In this document: positions 33,355 to 41,786 of the stretch, one piece after another
How the letters are laid out: each line of letters opens with the position of its first letter
Position numbering within the stretch: position 1 is the stretch's first letter
Assembly: GCF_020991365.1 (NCBI RefSeq)
Contig: NZ_JAJLRA010000002.1
Coordinates: 430,191-494,190 of the forward strand
Direction of reading: 5' to 3'
DNA from: Streptacidiphilus sp. ASG 303
GTDB lineage: Bacteria > Actinomycetota > Actinomycetes > Streptomycetales > Streptomycetaceae
DNA length: 64,000 nucleotides
The notes under the pieces: model-generated
Told to the model about the DNA's origin: nothing
Databases searched by the model: none
The model's input: the letters and a program-made list of their open reading frames with translations, nothing else
Translations under genes and position numbers: made by a program

Positions 33355-34044
33355 ATGGCGAGGGAAGAATCCGAGAACTCCGGACGGCTGAAGCAGATCC
33401 GTCTGGCCTACCAGATGACCAAGCGGGTGGACACCCGGATCGGTCTGATCATCGCCGGCGTCGGCATCATCACCTTCGGCGTGTTCCTCGCCATCGGCCT
33501 GTTGATCGACCACCCGGTCTACCTGGGCATCCTGGGCTTCGTGCTGGCGTTCCTGGCGATGGCGGTCGTCTTCGGCCGGCGCGCCGAGCGGGCCGCCTTC
33601 GGGCAGATGGAGGGCCAGCCGGGAGCGGCCGCGGCCGTGCTGAACAACATGCGCCGCGGCTGGAGCACCAGCCCGACCCCGGTGGCCGTCACCCGCAACC
33701 AGGACGCCGTGTACCGCGCGGTCGGCCGCCCCGGCATCGCGCTGATCGGCGAGGGCAACCCCAACCGGATCCGCCCCCTGCTGGCGGCCGAGAAGCGCAA
33801 GATGGCGCGGGTCGTCGGCGACGTGCCGGTGCACGACGTGATCGTGGGCGACGGCGAGGGCGAGGTCCCGCTCAAGAAGCTGCAGGTCCACCTGATGCGC
33901 CTGCCGCGCGCCATCACGCCCGGCCAGGTCACCGAGATCAACGACCGGCTGCGGGCGATGGGAGACCTGCTCTCCAAGGCGCCGGTGCCCAAGGGCCCGC
34001 TGCCGCGCAACGCGCGGATGCCCAAGGGCGGCCGGATGCGCTGA
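33355..34044 (+). CDS. DUF4191 membrane protein
   Basis: A 229-residue actinobacterial DUF4191 protein. A cytoplasmic N-terminus with RLKQIRLAYQMTKRVD precedes two adjacent membrane helices (about 28-75). FGRRAERAAFGQMEGQPGAAAAVL follows, then a soluble C-terminal domain ending in a basic MPKGGRMR tail. Function unknown; it is widely conserved next to lipA and glnA. ATG 33355 has no Shine-Dalgarno. TAGCAT (33342-33347) ends 7 nt upstream, a clear leaderless arrangement. Convergent with the RDD gene across a 22-bp hairpin. Confidence 0.88.
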   Translation: MAREESENSGRLKQIRLAYQMTKRVDTRIGLIIAGVGIITFGVFLAIGLLIDHPVYLGILGFVLAFLAMAVVFGRRAERAAFGQMEGQPGAAAAVLNNMRRGWSTSPTPVAVTRNQDAVYRAVGRPGIALIGEGNPNRIRPLLAAEKRKMARVVGDVPVHDVIVGDGEGEVPLKKLQVHLMRLPRAITPGQVTEINDRLRAMGDLLSKAPVPKGPLPRNARMPKGGRMR

Positions 34045-34073
34045 GCGGCCGGCGCGCCGCTCCAGGAACACCA

Positions 34074-34120
34074 GGCGGCCCCGCCGCGGAACCCCTCAGG
34101 GGTTCCGCGGCGGGGCCGCC
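34074..34120. terminator. bidirectional terminator, DUF4191 / RDD
   Basis: A perfect 22-bp stem (34074-34095 with 34099-34120) with a 3-nt loop, between convergent genes. Confidence 0.88.
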
Positions 34121-34338
34121 TTCGTGTGCGCGGGCCGCTCTCCCGGTCAGGGGCGCCGTGCGGGGGCGCCGCCCCGTGGAGGCGCCGCGGGTCCGGAACG
34201 CGGCTCCCGGACACCCCGCCGGTGCGGGGCCACGGGCCGGTACCAGGCGGGGCGGCAGGGTCCGGGCCTGCCGGGGCGTGCCGGGGCATGCCGGGCGGGG
34301 CCGGGGCCGGGCGTGCCGGGACGTGCCGGACAGGGCCG

Positions 34339-34806
34339 TCAGACGCGGACCTCGACCGTCCCCAGTGCCTTGTCGTGGAGCCCCCGGCTGTCCCGGTCCC
34401 AGACCAGCGCCGGCACGAGCAGGACGAGCAGCAGGCTGCGGCCGAACGCCTGGACCAGCGTCGCCCGGCCGCCGTCGAGCCGGACCACGCGGAGCCCGAA
34501 GAGCCGCTTGCCGAGGGTGGAGCCGGCCGTGCCGATCAGCACCGTGCTCATGAGGAGGAAGAGGGGGGTCGTCCAGAGGTTGGCCTGGGCGGCGTCGCCG
34601 CGGGTGATCAGCCCGTACGCGATCAGGCCGCAGAGCCAGCCGTCGACGAGGAGGGCGCCGATCCGGCGGCCCAGCGGGGCGATCGAGCCCGGGCCGTGCT
34701 CGGGCAGGCCGAGCCGTTCGCCGCGGTAGCCGAAGTCGGCGCCCATCCGCTCGGCGGCGGCCCTGGGGCCGTCGATCCAGGAACCGAGTGCTTCTCTGCT
34801 GTCCAC
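34339..34806 (-). CDS. RDD-family membrane protein
   Basis: A 155-residue protein with the RDD fold: LGRRIGALLVDGWLCGLIAYG forms the first helix with its RDD-like arginine/aspartate pair. A second helix covers LWTTPLFLLMSTVLIGTAG, then TLGKRLFGLRVVRLDGG, then a third helix and the terminal GLHDKALGTVEV. Role unknown, possibly transport or membrane assembly. GTG 34806 (VDSREALG) is chosen. GGAGG is too close to it for a ribosome site, but TACTGT (minus strand, 34818-34813) ends 6 nt upstream, indicating a leaderless mRNA. Divergent from glnA. Confidence 0.85.
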   Translation of the reverse strand: MDSREALGSWIDGPRAAAERMGADFGYRGERLGLPEHGPGSIAPLGRRIGALLVDGWLCGLIAYGLITRGDAAQANLWTTPLFLLMSTVLIGTAGSTLGKRLFGLRVVRLDGGRATLVQAFGRSLLLVLLVPALVWDRDSRGLHDKALGTVEVRV

Positions 34807-35011
34807 GCCTCCACAGTAACCGGGCGGCCGCCGGCGGTCGCCCCTGGGTCCTTGACATTCCGGACGGCCTGCCGGTAATGGCGGGACGGTGCGCCGGAAC
34901 GGGTGAAGAATTGGTCCAGACCACTTGCGCGCGGGTGCACCGCCCCGACCGCCCCCCACCCCGCGAAACCCCCGGAACCACGCAGGTCCGGCAAGGCGCC
35001 CGCGAGGGCGG

Positions 35012-35049
35012 TTAACATCCGCGAAACAGACGAGTCATGCTTGAGAAAC
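35012..35049 (+). promoter_or_regulatory. GlnR box upstream of glnA
   Basis: Four 5-mers with exact 6-nt spacing: TTAAC (35012-35016), GAAAC (35023-35027), GTCAT (35034-35038) and GAAAC (35045-35049). This reproduces the known streptomycete GlnR a-b-a-b site for nitrogen control of glnA. A possible -10 TATCGT follows at 35060-35065. Confidence 0.88.
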
Positions 35050-35143
35050 GGCTCCTTCCTATCGTTGCCGCAACGCGGCCGGTCGGGACGAGCGGCCCGT
35101 TCACGCGAAACTCCTGGCGTTCCCGCCGGGCCGAGGAGGATGG

Positions 35144-36553
35144 ATGTTCAACAACGCCGACGAGGTGTCGCGCTACATCTCGGACAACGACGTCAAGTTC
35201 GTCGATGTCAGGTTCTGCGACCTGCCGGGCGTCATGCAGCACTTCACGGTGCCGGCCGCTTCGTTCGACCCCGCCGAGCAGCTGATGTTCGACGGCTCGT
35301 CGATCCGCGGCTTCCAGGCCATCCACGAGTCCGACATGGCCCTGGTGCCGGACCTGAGCACCGCCCGCGTGGACCCGTTCCGCAAGGACTCCACCCTCAA
35401 CATCAACTTCTTCATCCACGACCCGATCACCGGCGAGCAGTACAGCCGCGACCCGCGGAACGTGGCCAAGAAGGCCGAGGCGTACCTCGCCTCCTCCGGC
35501 ATCGCCGACACCGCGTACTTCGGCCCCGAGGCCGAGTTCTACGTCTTCGACAGCGTCCGCTTCGAGACGAAGTCGAACGAGGCGTTCTACCACATCGACT
35601 CCGAGGCCGGCGCCTGGAACACCGGCGCCCTCGAGGACAACCGCGGCTACAAGGTCCGCTACAAGGGCGGCTACTTCCCGGCCCCGCCGGTCGACCACTT
35701 CGCCGACCTCCGCGCCGAGATGTCGCTGGAGCTCGCCAAGGCCGGCCTCGAGGTCGAGCGCCAGCACCACGAGGTGGGCACCGCCGGCCAGGCCGAGATC
35801 AACTATAAGTTCAACAGCCTGCTGGCCTCGGCCGACGACCTGATGCTGTTCAAGTACATCATCAAGAACGTCGCCTGGCGGAACGGCAAGACCGCCACCT
35901 TCATGCCGAAGCCGATCTTCGGCGACAACGGCTCGGGCATGCACGTCCACCAGTCGCTGTGGTCCGACGGCTCCCCGCTCTTCTACGACGAGCAGGGCTA
36001 CGCGGGCCTCTCCGACACCGCCCGCTACTACATCGGCGGCCTGCTCAAGCACGCCCCGTCGCTGCTGGCCTTCACCAACCCGACGGTGAACTCCTACCAC
36101 CGCCTGGTCCCCGGCTTCGAGGCCCCGGTCAACCTGGTGTACTCGCAGCGCAACCGCTCCGCGGCGATCCGCATCCCGATCACCGGGTCGAACGCCAAGG
36201 CCAAGCGCATCGAGTTCCGCGCCCCGGACCCGTCCTCCAACCCGTACCTGGCCTTCTCGGCCATGCTGCTGGCCGGCCTGGACGGCATCAAGAACAAGAT
36301 CGAGCCGCTCGAGCCGGTCGACAAGGACCTCTACGAGCTCGCCCCCGACGAGCACGCCGCGGTCCCGCAGGTCCCCGCCTCCCTCCCGGCCGTCCTCGAC
36401 GCCCTGGAGGCCGACCACGAGTACCTGCTCGCGGGCGGCGTCTTCACCCCGGACCTCATCGAGACCTGGATCGACTTCAAGCGCACCCAGGAGGTCGCCC
36501 CGATCCAGCTGCGGCCGCACCCGCACGAGTTCGAGCTCTACTTCGACATCTGA
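35144..36553 (+). CDS. glnA: glutamine synthetase type I
   Basis: A 469-aa dodecameric enzyme making glutamine from glutamate, ammonia and ATP. Visible are [11 protein letters not shown], the active-site [24 protein letters not shown], the ATP/ammonium-site NRSAAIRIP, and the adenylylation loop [10 protein letters not shown] with its regulatory tyrosine (GSI-beta type, controlled by GlnE). GGAGG-rich sequence (35129-35137) precedes ATG 35144. Transcription should respond to GlnR. The stop codon and following bases form the left copy of a direct repeat bounding a foreign insertion; the reading frame itself is intact. Confidence 0.98.
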   Translation: MFNNADEVSRYISDNDVKFVDVRFCDLPGVMQHFTVPAASFDPAEQLMFDGSSIRGFQAIHESDMALVPDLSTARVDPFRKDSTLNINFFIHDPITGEQYSRDPRNVAKKAEAYLASSGIADTAYFGPEAEFYVFDSVRFETKSNEAFYHIDSEAGAWNTGALEDNRGYKVRYKGGYFPAPPVDHFADLRAEMSLELAKAGLEVERQHHEVGTAGQAEINYKFNSLLASADDLMLFKYIIKNVAWRNGKTATFMPKPIFGDNGSGMHVHQSLWSDGSPLFYDEQGYAGLSDTARYYIGGLLKHAPSLLAFTNPTVNSYHRLVPGFEAPVNLVYSQRNRSAAIRIPITGSNAKAKRIEFRAPDPSSNPYLAFSAMLLAGLDGIKNKIEPLEPVDKDLYELAPDEHAAVPQVPASLPAVLDALEADHEYLLAGGVFTPDLIETWIDFKRTQEVAPIQLRPHPHEFELYFDI

Positions 36554-36624
36554 GATCGCCACGGGTCAGGGCGGGTGACCGCCCACCCGGGCCGTCCGTG
36601 GGCCGTCGAACGTCCCGAGGCCCC
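36543..36624. repeat. left attachment-site-like direct repeat (attL candidate)
   Basis: About 82 bp, starting in the last codons of glnA, match 41705-41786 with six mismatches and no gaps. The 28-bp identical core is 36557-36584. It contains a GGGCGG-N4-CCGCCC dyad. The homology stops abruptly at both ends. Confidence 0.8.
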
Positions 36625-36653
36625 CGCCGGGAACACCTTCCGGCGGGGGCCTC
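36617..36653 (+). terminator. glnA terminator
   Basis: A perfect 14-bp stem (36617-36630 with 36640-36653) and 9-nt loop, 64 nt after the glnA stop. It overlaps the end of the left repeat; no hairpin is present at the matching place in the right repeat, so it lies on the element side. Confidence 0.85.
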
Positions 36654-36684
36654 GTCGTCCGCCGGGCGGCTCCGCCACCCGCCC

Positions 36685-36804
36685 CTCCGACAGGGCTTGA
36701 GCGACCGGATCAGGCAACGGCACGTCTCGCAGCTTGCTGCCCTTCGGCGGGGCGAACACCAGCTTGGCGCCGACGATCCGCACCGGACGAACGACGTGCG
36801 CCAC
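36685..36804 (-). pseudogene. tyrosine site-specific integrase fragment
   Basis: About 40 residues read HVVRPVRIVGAKLVFAPPKG then SKLRDVPLPDPVAQALSE. This is the stretch that precedes the catalytic domain in actinobacterial phage/AICE integrases (typical form RIVGGKLVFAPPKGGKSREVPLPE). The homology ends at SE, and no catalytic RHRY residues are present on either side, so it is a remnant. Its 3' end points towards the left repeat, the usual position of int in integrative elements. The remaining 440 nt between glnA and the MFS gene hold no other recognisable coding sequence. Confidence 0.65.
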
Positions 36805-36993
36805 TCCCTCAAGGCGCTCGCCTCGCTCCTGTCCTCGCCCCGCTCCACCGGCCTCGGGCAGCCCGCAACCGCCTACGGGATGCCGGCCAGGACTTCTGGA
36901 ACGCGTGGGCGGCCGAGGCGTGGAAAAGGCGGTGGCCTCGCGCCATCGAAAAGAGTTCGTGAGCCAACCATCGACCGCCCTAGGGTGCCCGCC

Positions 36994-38204
36994 ATGGCTT
37001 ACCTGTCGTTGCTACGGGCTCCCCACGTCGCTCGTCTGCTGATCGGCAGTTGGGTCGGGCGCCTTCCCCCTGCGATGGCCGCCCTCACCATTCCGCTGGC
37101 CCTGCGCAGGGCCGGGGCGAGCTACGGATTCGTGGGCACGGCCGCGGGCACCTTCGCCATCGCCGCAGCCATCGGCGCACCGCTGCTGGGACGGGCGGTC
37201 GACCGTTGGGGACAAGCCAGAGTGTTGGCCCCCACCGCTGTCATGGCAGCGGCGGGGTTCATCACCGTCGCTCTGGCTCCCAGCCACAAACTCCCGGTTC
37301 TGGTGGGGACGGCCCTCGCGGGTGCCATGACCCCACCCCTGGAGCCCTGCCTGCGCGTTCTGTGGCCCGACATCGCCCCTCAGGACCGATTGGAGTCCGC
37401 CTACGCCCTGGACTCCATCGCACAAGAGTTCGTCTTCGTCGCCGGACCTCTGGTGGTGACCGCCTGCGTCGCTGCCCGATCACCCACACTTGCGCTGCTC
37501 GCCCAGGCGCTGCTGGGCCTGCTCGGGGTCATCGTGGTCGCCACCGCCGCGCCCTCTCGGCACTGGAAGGCCTCCCCCCACGCCAGCCACTGGCTCGGCC
37601 CCTTGCGCAGTCCCCCCTGGTCACTCTGCTCGCCGCCCTCGCCGGAACCGGTTTTGCGATCGGCACCCTCAACGTCCTGGTGGTCTCCTACGCCGAGCAC
37701 TGGTCAACGCCCGGCGGAGCGCCCGTCCTGCTCACCCTGAACGCCGGCGGCTCACTGGTCGGCGTTCTGGTCTACGGCGCACGCAGCTGGCCCGGCGCGC
37801 CCGCTACCCGGGCAGTCCTTTTCGCCGTCGGCCTGGTCGCCAGCTACGGCCTTCTGGCCCTGCTACCGCCTCCGCCCTACATGCATGCCCTGATGCTGCT
37901 CACCGGAGTGTTCCTCGCTCCTCTCCTCACCGTCACGTTCCTGCTCGTGGGCAAGCTGGCGCCGCCGGGCACCATGTCCGAGGCGTTCGCCTGGCTGGTC
38001 ACCCTCTTTGCATCCGGGACGTCGCTCGGCTCTGCCGTGGTCGGCACAGCTCTGCAGCACACGGGCGAGCATCGGGCAGCTGCTTGCGGTGTCCTGGGCA
38101 CCCTCGTCACCCTCGCGATCCTGGCCCTCAGCAGAAGGCGTCTCTCCGCGGCGCACGCAGAACGGAGTGAGGCTCCCGAGACCGCTCTACCCGCCGATGC
38201 GTAA
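36994..38204 (+). pseudogene. MFS transporter with a frameshift
   Basis: A major-facilitator protein of about 403 residues if the frame is restored, starting MAYLSLLRAPHVARLLIGSW. The first half (36994 to about 37617) shows helices and the GRAVDRWGQARVLAP loop. The second half continues in another frame from LVTLLAALAGTGFAIGTLNV to 38204. The break falls in a run of six C (37612-37617); seven would join the halves perfectly (RSPPLVTLL). It may be a true mutation, a slippage switch or a sequencing error. TAGGGT (36981-36986) ends 7 nt before the ATG. Probable drug or metabolite exporter; substrate unknown. Confidence 0.8.
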
Positions 38205-38516
38205 CCGAGGCGCCTGGGCCGCCTTTGGGCCGTACGAGGCGGACCAAGGCTGACCGGCGACGACAGACAGCGCCTACGTCGCCGCAGGCCGGAGGCCGAG
38301 CGGGTCGAGACCGTGCAGGCAGATCACAAGGCCGGTCAGTTCCAGGGCAACTGATGGCGGCGTGCCGGTGCGAGGTGACCGCAGTCCGTCAGAGCAGTGC
38401 TCAGGACTTGTGGATCGGCGCCCCGGGAGCGCACGAAGGGGGCACCTTCCCGGGTGATTGACCGACCAGTCACCGAGCAGACCCGCGTTCGCAGCGCGGA
38501 TTGGGAAGGCGTGCTC
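38205..38516. other. gap between MFS gene and IS256-type remnant
   Basis: No supported gene. Contains the left copy of a 28/29-bp direct repeat (38469-38497) matching the tetR 3' end (38963-38990). Confidence 0.5.
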
Positions 38517-38920
38517 ATGCTGAGCGCAGTGACCGCCGACGGCTCGACCGAGACCGGCTCCCTGATCGACGAGGTCGTCCGCGAAGGCGCCCGGCGGATG
38601 CTCGCCGCTGCTCTGAAGGCCGACGTCGATCAGTACATATCCGAGTCGGCCGCGGAGACCGGCGGGCGTGGCCGCCGCTTGGTGGTCCGCAACGGCCGCC
38701 ACCGGTCCCGCACCGTGGCCACCGCGGCCGGGCCGATCGAGGTCGCGGCGCCCCGGCCAACGACCGGCGCGCGGACGAGGCCACCGGGGAGCGGGTGCGG
38801 CTCTCCTCGAAGATCCTGGCGCCGTGGTGCCGCCTGCGGACCACGAATCCCCTCGAGTCGACCTTCTCCACGGTCAGGCTCCGCACCAAGGCCACCCGCG
38901 GCGCCGGCAGCCCGGCCTTC
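38517..38920 (+). pseudogene. IS256/Mutator-type transposase, internally deleted
   Basis: The N-terminal part is MLSAVTADGSTETGSLIDEV through ALKADVDQYISE and RNGRHRSRTVATAAGPIEV, typical of IS256-family transposases. After a frameshift near 38758 the other frame reads NDRRADEATGERVRLSSKIL, then APWCR joins directly to LRTTNPLESTFSTVRLRTKA, which is the family's C-terminal region. The central DDE domain (some 250 residues) is gone. No terminal inverted repeats are evident. Direct repeats of 28-29 bp bracket the remnant. Confidence 0.8.
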
Positions 38921-38963
38921 GAACCGTGGGCCGGGCGCACCCTCCCGGATCATCGTGCGATGG

Positions 38964-39644
38964 TCACCGAGCAGGCCCGCGTTGCAGCGCCTCCAGCCCG
39001 TCGAGGATGGCCCGAAGGCCGATCTGGAAAGTGCCGCCGGGCGCCGCGCCGTGGTCGGCACTGTGGGTGTCCAGGCGGGCGCGCAGCCGAGGGAAGGGTG
39101 CGGCGATCTCGCGGGCCTCGACCTGGGCGCCGCCGATGGCCTGTTCGGCGCTGCTGCCTTCGCGCCGCAGTTTGCGGGCGAGTGAGGCTGTTGCGGCCGG
39201 GCCGAGGGCGTTGCCGAGGACGAAGGTGAAGACGGCGGCCGCGGCCTGGTCGGCTGCGGGACCGGCGAATCCCGCGGCTTCGTAGATGGCGAGGAGGTGG
39301 TCGTCGTGGCGGGCCTTGCCGGGGCCGAACATGAGGAAGGAGCCAAAGGCCTGCAGCAGCCACGGGTGGCGGGTGAGCATCGCGTACAGGTCGCCGGCCA
39401 TGACGGTGGCCGCCGTGCGCCAGCCGACCTCGTCGGGGTCGGGCAGCGCGATGTCGTGCCACAGCTGGTCGCCGGCGAGGGCGATGAGGTTGTCCTTGCT
39501 GCCCACGTGCCAGTAGACGGCGGTGGCCGCCGAGCCCAGCCGCTGGCCCAGCGCCCGCATGCTCAGGCCCTCCAGACCTTCGGCGTCCAGCAGTGCGATG
39601 GCGGCAGTGAGGATCTGTTCGCGCGTCAGTGTGTTGCGGGGCAT
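38964..39644 (-). CDS. TetR/AcrR-family transcriptional repressor
   Basis: A 226-residue regulator. The HTH (about 10-55) reads TREQILTAAIALLDAEGLEG and ALGQRLGSAATAVYWHVGSKDNLI, the classic TetR_N ending. The C-terminal domain (about 75-226) is of the tetracycline-repressor-like type. ATG 39644 (MPRNTLT) is supported by -10 TATCGT (39656-39651) ending 6 nt upstream and -35 TTGAAC (39680-39675) with an 18-bp spacer, so the mRNA is leaderless. Divergent from the serine hydrolase gene, which it very likely represses together with itself. Its last 28 bp are duplicated at 38469-38497. Confidence 0.9.
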   Translation of the reverse strand: MPRNTLTREQILTAAIALLDAEGLEGLSMRALGQRLGSAATAVYWHVGSKDNLIALAGDQLWHDIALPDPDEVGWRTAATVMAGDLYAMLTRHPWLLQAFGSFLMFGPGKARHDDHLLAIYEAAGFAGPAADQAAAAVFTFVLGNALGPAATASLARKLRREGSSAEQAIGGAQVEAREIAAPFPRLRARLDTHSADHGAAPGGTFQIGLRAILDGLEALQRGPAR

Positions 39645-39664
39645 GGATGCACGATAGCCCTCGA

Positions 39665-39738
39665 CTTGCACACCGTTCAAGAAAGCTCTTGCACGGCGTT
39701 CAAGTCATTCGCTAGCCTCCGCTTGAACAGGGTGCAAG
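39665..39738. promoter_or_regulatory. three 17-bp TetR operators in the tetR/hydrolase divergent promoter
   Basis: Copies at 39665-39681, 39688-39704 and (inverted) 39722-39738 fit CTTGCACNNNGTTCAAG, an imperfect palindrome. Copy 1 covers the tetR -35. Copy 2 covers the hydrolase -35 TTGCAC (39689-39694; 18-bp spacer; -10 TAGCCT 39713-39718). Copy 3 lies just after that -10. Confidence 0.85.
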
Positions 39739-39794
39739 TCGCCGCGACGCCCGAGACGCCGTGCGAGAACCACACCGATCGAGGGGGAATCGAG

Positions 39795-41150
39795 ATGTCA
39801 CACGATGCGCTGGCGGAGTTCGTCGAGGGGAAGGCCGAGGAGCTCGGCATCCCGGGTGCAGCGGTGGGAGTCTGTGCGGACGGACGGGAGCTGACCGTCT
39901 GCCACGGCGTGACGAGCATCGACAACCCGCTGCCCGTCGACCGGGACACACTCTTCGTACTGGGCTCGGTCACCAAGACCTGCACGGCGACCGCGATCAT
40001 GCGCCTGGTCGAGCAGGGCCGGGTCGGGCTGGAGGCGCCAGTGCGCCGCTACGTTCCCGAACTCCGGCTTCCCGATGAGGACGCGGCCGCGCAGATCACC
40101 ATCCTGAACCTGCTCAACCACACCGCCGGGCTGGATACCCGGATGGTCTTCGACAGCGGGGACGGAGACGACGCGCTGGCCCGCGAGGTGGCCAAGATGG
40201 CCGAGGTGCCGCTGATCGGCCCGGTCGGCGGCCGCGCCTCCTACAGCCAGCTCGGCTACAACCTGCTCGGCCGGGTCGTCGAGAACGTCACCGGCGAGAC
40301 CTACGAGGCCGCTGTCACCTCCCTCGTCCTGGAACAGGCCGGCATGGCGGACAGCGTCTTCACCGCCGGGCAGGCCATCACCCGCCGGTTCGCCGTGGGC
40401 CACAACCTCAGCGAAGGAGCACTCAAGGTCGCCCGAACATGGAAGGACACACGCGGCAACAACCCGGGCGGCGGCCTGGTGTCCTCGGTCTCCGACCAAT
40501 TGCGCTGGGCCCGGTTCCACCTCGGCGGCAGTGACCTGGCGAGGCGCATGCAGGAGCCGACGGTGGAGCTGCACGGCTCCACGCTCGGCGACGCCATCGG
40601 CCTCGGCTGGTTCCTGCGCGACGTGGACGGCGTGCGCACCGTCGGGCACGGCGGATCGACCAACGGCCAGTTCGCCGATCTGCTGCTGGTACCGGAGCGG
40701 GACTTCGCCGTCGTGGCGGCGTCCAATGCCGGGCCCGACAACGGGCTGAAGTTCAACCAGGCCGTGCTCCGCTGGGTGCTCGAACACCACCTCGGCGTGG
40801 TCGAGCGGGAGCCCGAGCCGCTCCCGTACGACCCGCAGCGTGCGCAGGAGATCACCGGGCACTACGAGAACGAACTCATGACGCTGATCATCGACACCGA
40901 CGGCGACACGATGACGGTCGAATGCCGGATCAAGCCGGAGATCCGCGCGGCGGCCGACAGGGAACTGCCGGCGGACCTGCCGCCGGCCGGCCTCGGCCTG
41001 CTCCCCGGGAACGGCGACGAGTACATCGTCACCGGCGGCGGCCTGATCGGCCAGCGAGGTTTCCTCACCCGCGATGCCGACGGCGCCATCATCGGGGCCG
41101 ACATGGCCGGACGGTTCTTCAACCGGGTCTCCTCGGCACCCTCGGAGTGA
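39795..41150 (+). CDS. class C beta-lactamase-like serine hydrolase
   Basis: A 451-residue enzyme of the beta-lactamase/transpeptidase-like (PF00144) family. The nucleophile motif SxxK is S58-V-T-K61 in LGSVTKTCTA. The second motif is Y150-S-Q152 (YSQLGYN) rather than the usual YxN. The third is HGG at H285 (VGHGGSTNG). A C-terminal lipocalin-like extension (about 355-451) is present. No signal peptide, so it probably acts in the cytoplasm as an esterase/peptidase rather than on beta-lactams. GAGGGGG (39781-39787) precedes ATG 39795. Expression should be induced by the ligand of the divergent TetR repressor. Confidence 0.88.
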   Translation: MSHDALAEFVEGKAEELGIPGAAVGVCADGRELTVCHGVTSIDNPLPVDRDTLFVLGSVTKTCTATAIMRLVEQGRVGLEAPVRRYVPELRLPDEDAAAQITILNLLNHTAGLDTRMVFDSGDGDDALAREVAKMAEVPLIGPVGGRASYSQLGYNLLGRVVENVTGETYEAAVTSLVLEQAGMADSVFTAGQAITRRFAVGHNLSEGALKVARTWKDTRGNNPGGGLVSSVSDQLRWARFHLGGSDLARRMQEPTVELHGSTLGDAIGLGWFLRDVDGVRTVGHGGSTNGQFADLLLVPERDFAVVAASNAGPDNGLKFNQAVLRWVLEHHLGVVEREPEPLPYDPQRAQEITGHYENELMTLIIDTDGDTMTVECRIKPEIRAAADRELPADLPPAGLGLLPGNGDEYIVTGGGLIGQRGFLTRDADGAIIGADMAGRFFNRVSSAPSE

Positions 41151-41220
41151 CACCTTGGGAACCCCCGGAGAGGACCGCAGGCGAGGCTGGCACAGGTTCG
41201 CCCAGGTCCACAACGTTTGA

Positions 41221-41328
41221 CAATCACTCCGCACTGCGGGAGCGGTCTACTTGAGCGATGACGGATGCGGCTTCCACACGCTTCTGGTCGTCACAGGGCC
41301 GGAGCGCGGCACCGTGTGGTTCGACTGA
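41221..41328 (+). pseudogene. SMI1/KNR4 (SUKH) family C-terminal fragment
   Basis: An in-frame stretch of about 35 residues includes GAVYLSDDGCGFHTLLV and VTGPERGTVWFD before a TGA. It strongly resembles the GCGxxxxLVVTGxxxGxVW core of SUKH-superfamily proteins, which are often immunity proteins against toxins. A TGA at 41218 closes the frame upstream, so only a remnant remains. Confidence 0.55.
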
Positions 41329-41704
41329 GCGCCGCCGGAGGGGGAGGCCGACGGCAGTGACAGCAGCGAGTCCGGGCCCAGGCGTATGTCGCCTGCTCGA
41401 AGTCCAGGGCTGACATCACCACGTGACATCAACGCCGCTGGACGGCGGTGGACCGGGGCGACTGCGACGGGGTCGGGAACCGATGTCCGCCGGGTGTTCT
41501 GCCAGGTCGCATGGAGTGTGGTTCGAACCTGTAGAGCGGTGGTCGCTGTCGGGCGCACACGGCAGCACCTGCGCTCGGGCCGTCCCTGGGTCGTGCGGGG
41601 GTGCTCAGCGGTGACCGGCGGCGACAACCGTCGACGGCTCAGCCGCAGGTCAGAGCGTTCATCGAGAACACAGCCCCAGGTCAGAAAACCGGCGTGCCAC
41701 TTCC

Positions 41705-41786
41705 TCGACATCTGAGACCGCCACGGGTCAGGGCGGGTGACCGCCCTCCCGGGCCGTCCGGGGTCCGTCGAACGTGCCGATGCCCC
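41705..41786. repeat. right attachment-site-like direct repeat (attR candidate)
   Basis: Partner of 36543-36624; identical core 41719-41746. It repeats the final glnA codons and stop (GACATCTGA), although no glnA sequence precedes it. Confidence 0.8.

Larger units (their letters stand above)
36543..41786. mobile_element. decayed integrative element inserted behind glnA
   Basis: A 5162-bp unit (repeat start to repeat start) is bounded by direct repeats, with a tyrosine-integrase remnant beside the left repeat. Cargo: MFS transporter (frameshifted), IS256-type remnant, tetR plus serine hydrolase, and a SUKH fragment. Codon usage in the cargo looks less GC-extreme than in flanking genes. With no intact integrase, excisionase or replication gene visible, it is probably immobile unless helped in trans. 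Confidence 0.7.

Noticed and set aside
41521..41529. GTTCGAACC, resembling a tRNA T-loop, inside the element's right part
   Set aside because: No acceptor stem, anticodon arm or cloverleaf can be built around it. The attachment repeat is at glnA, not at a tRNA remnant.
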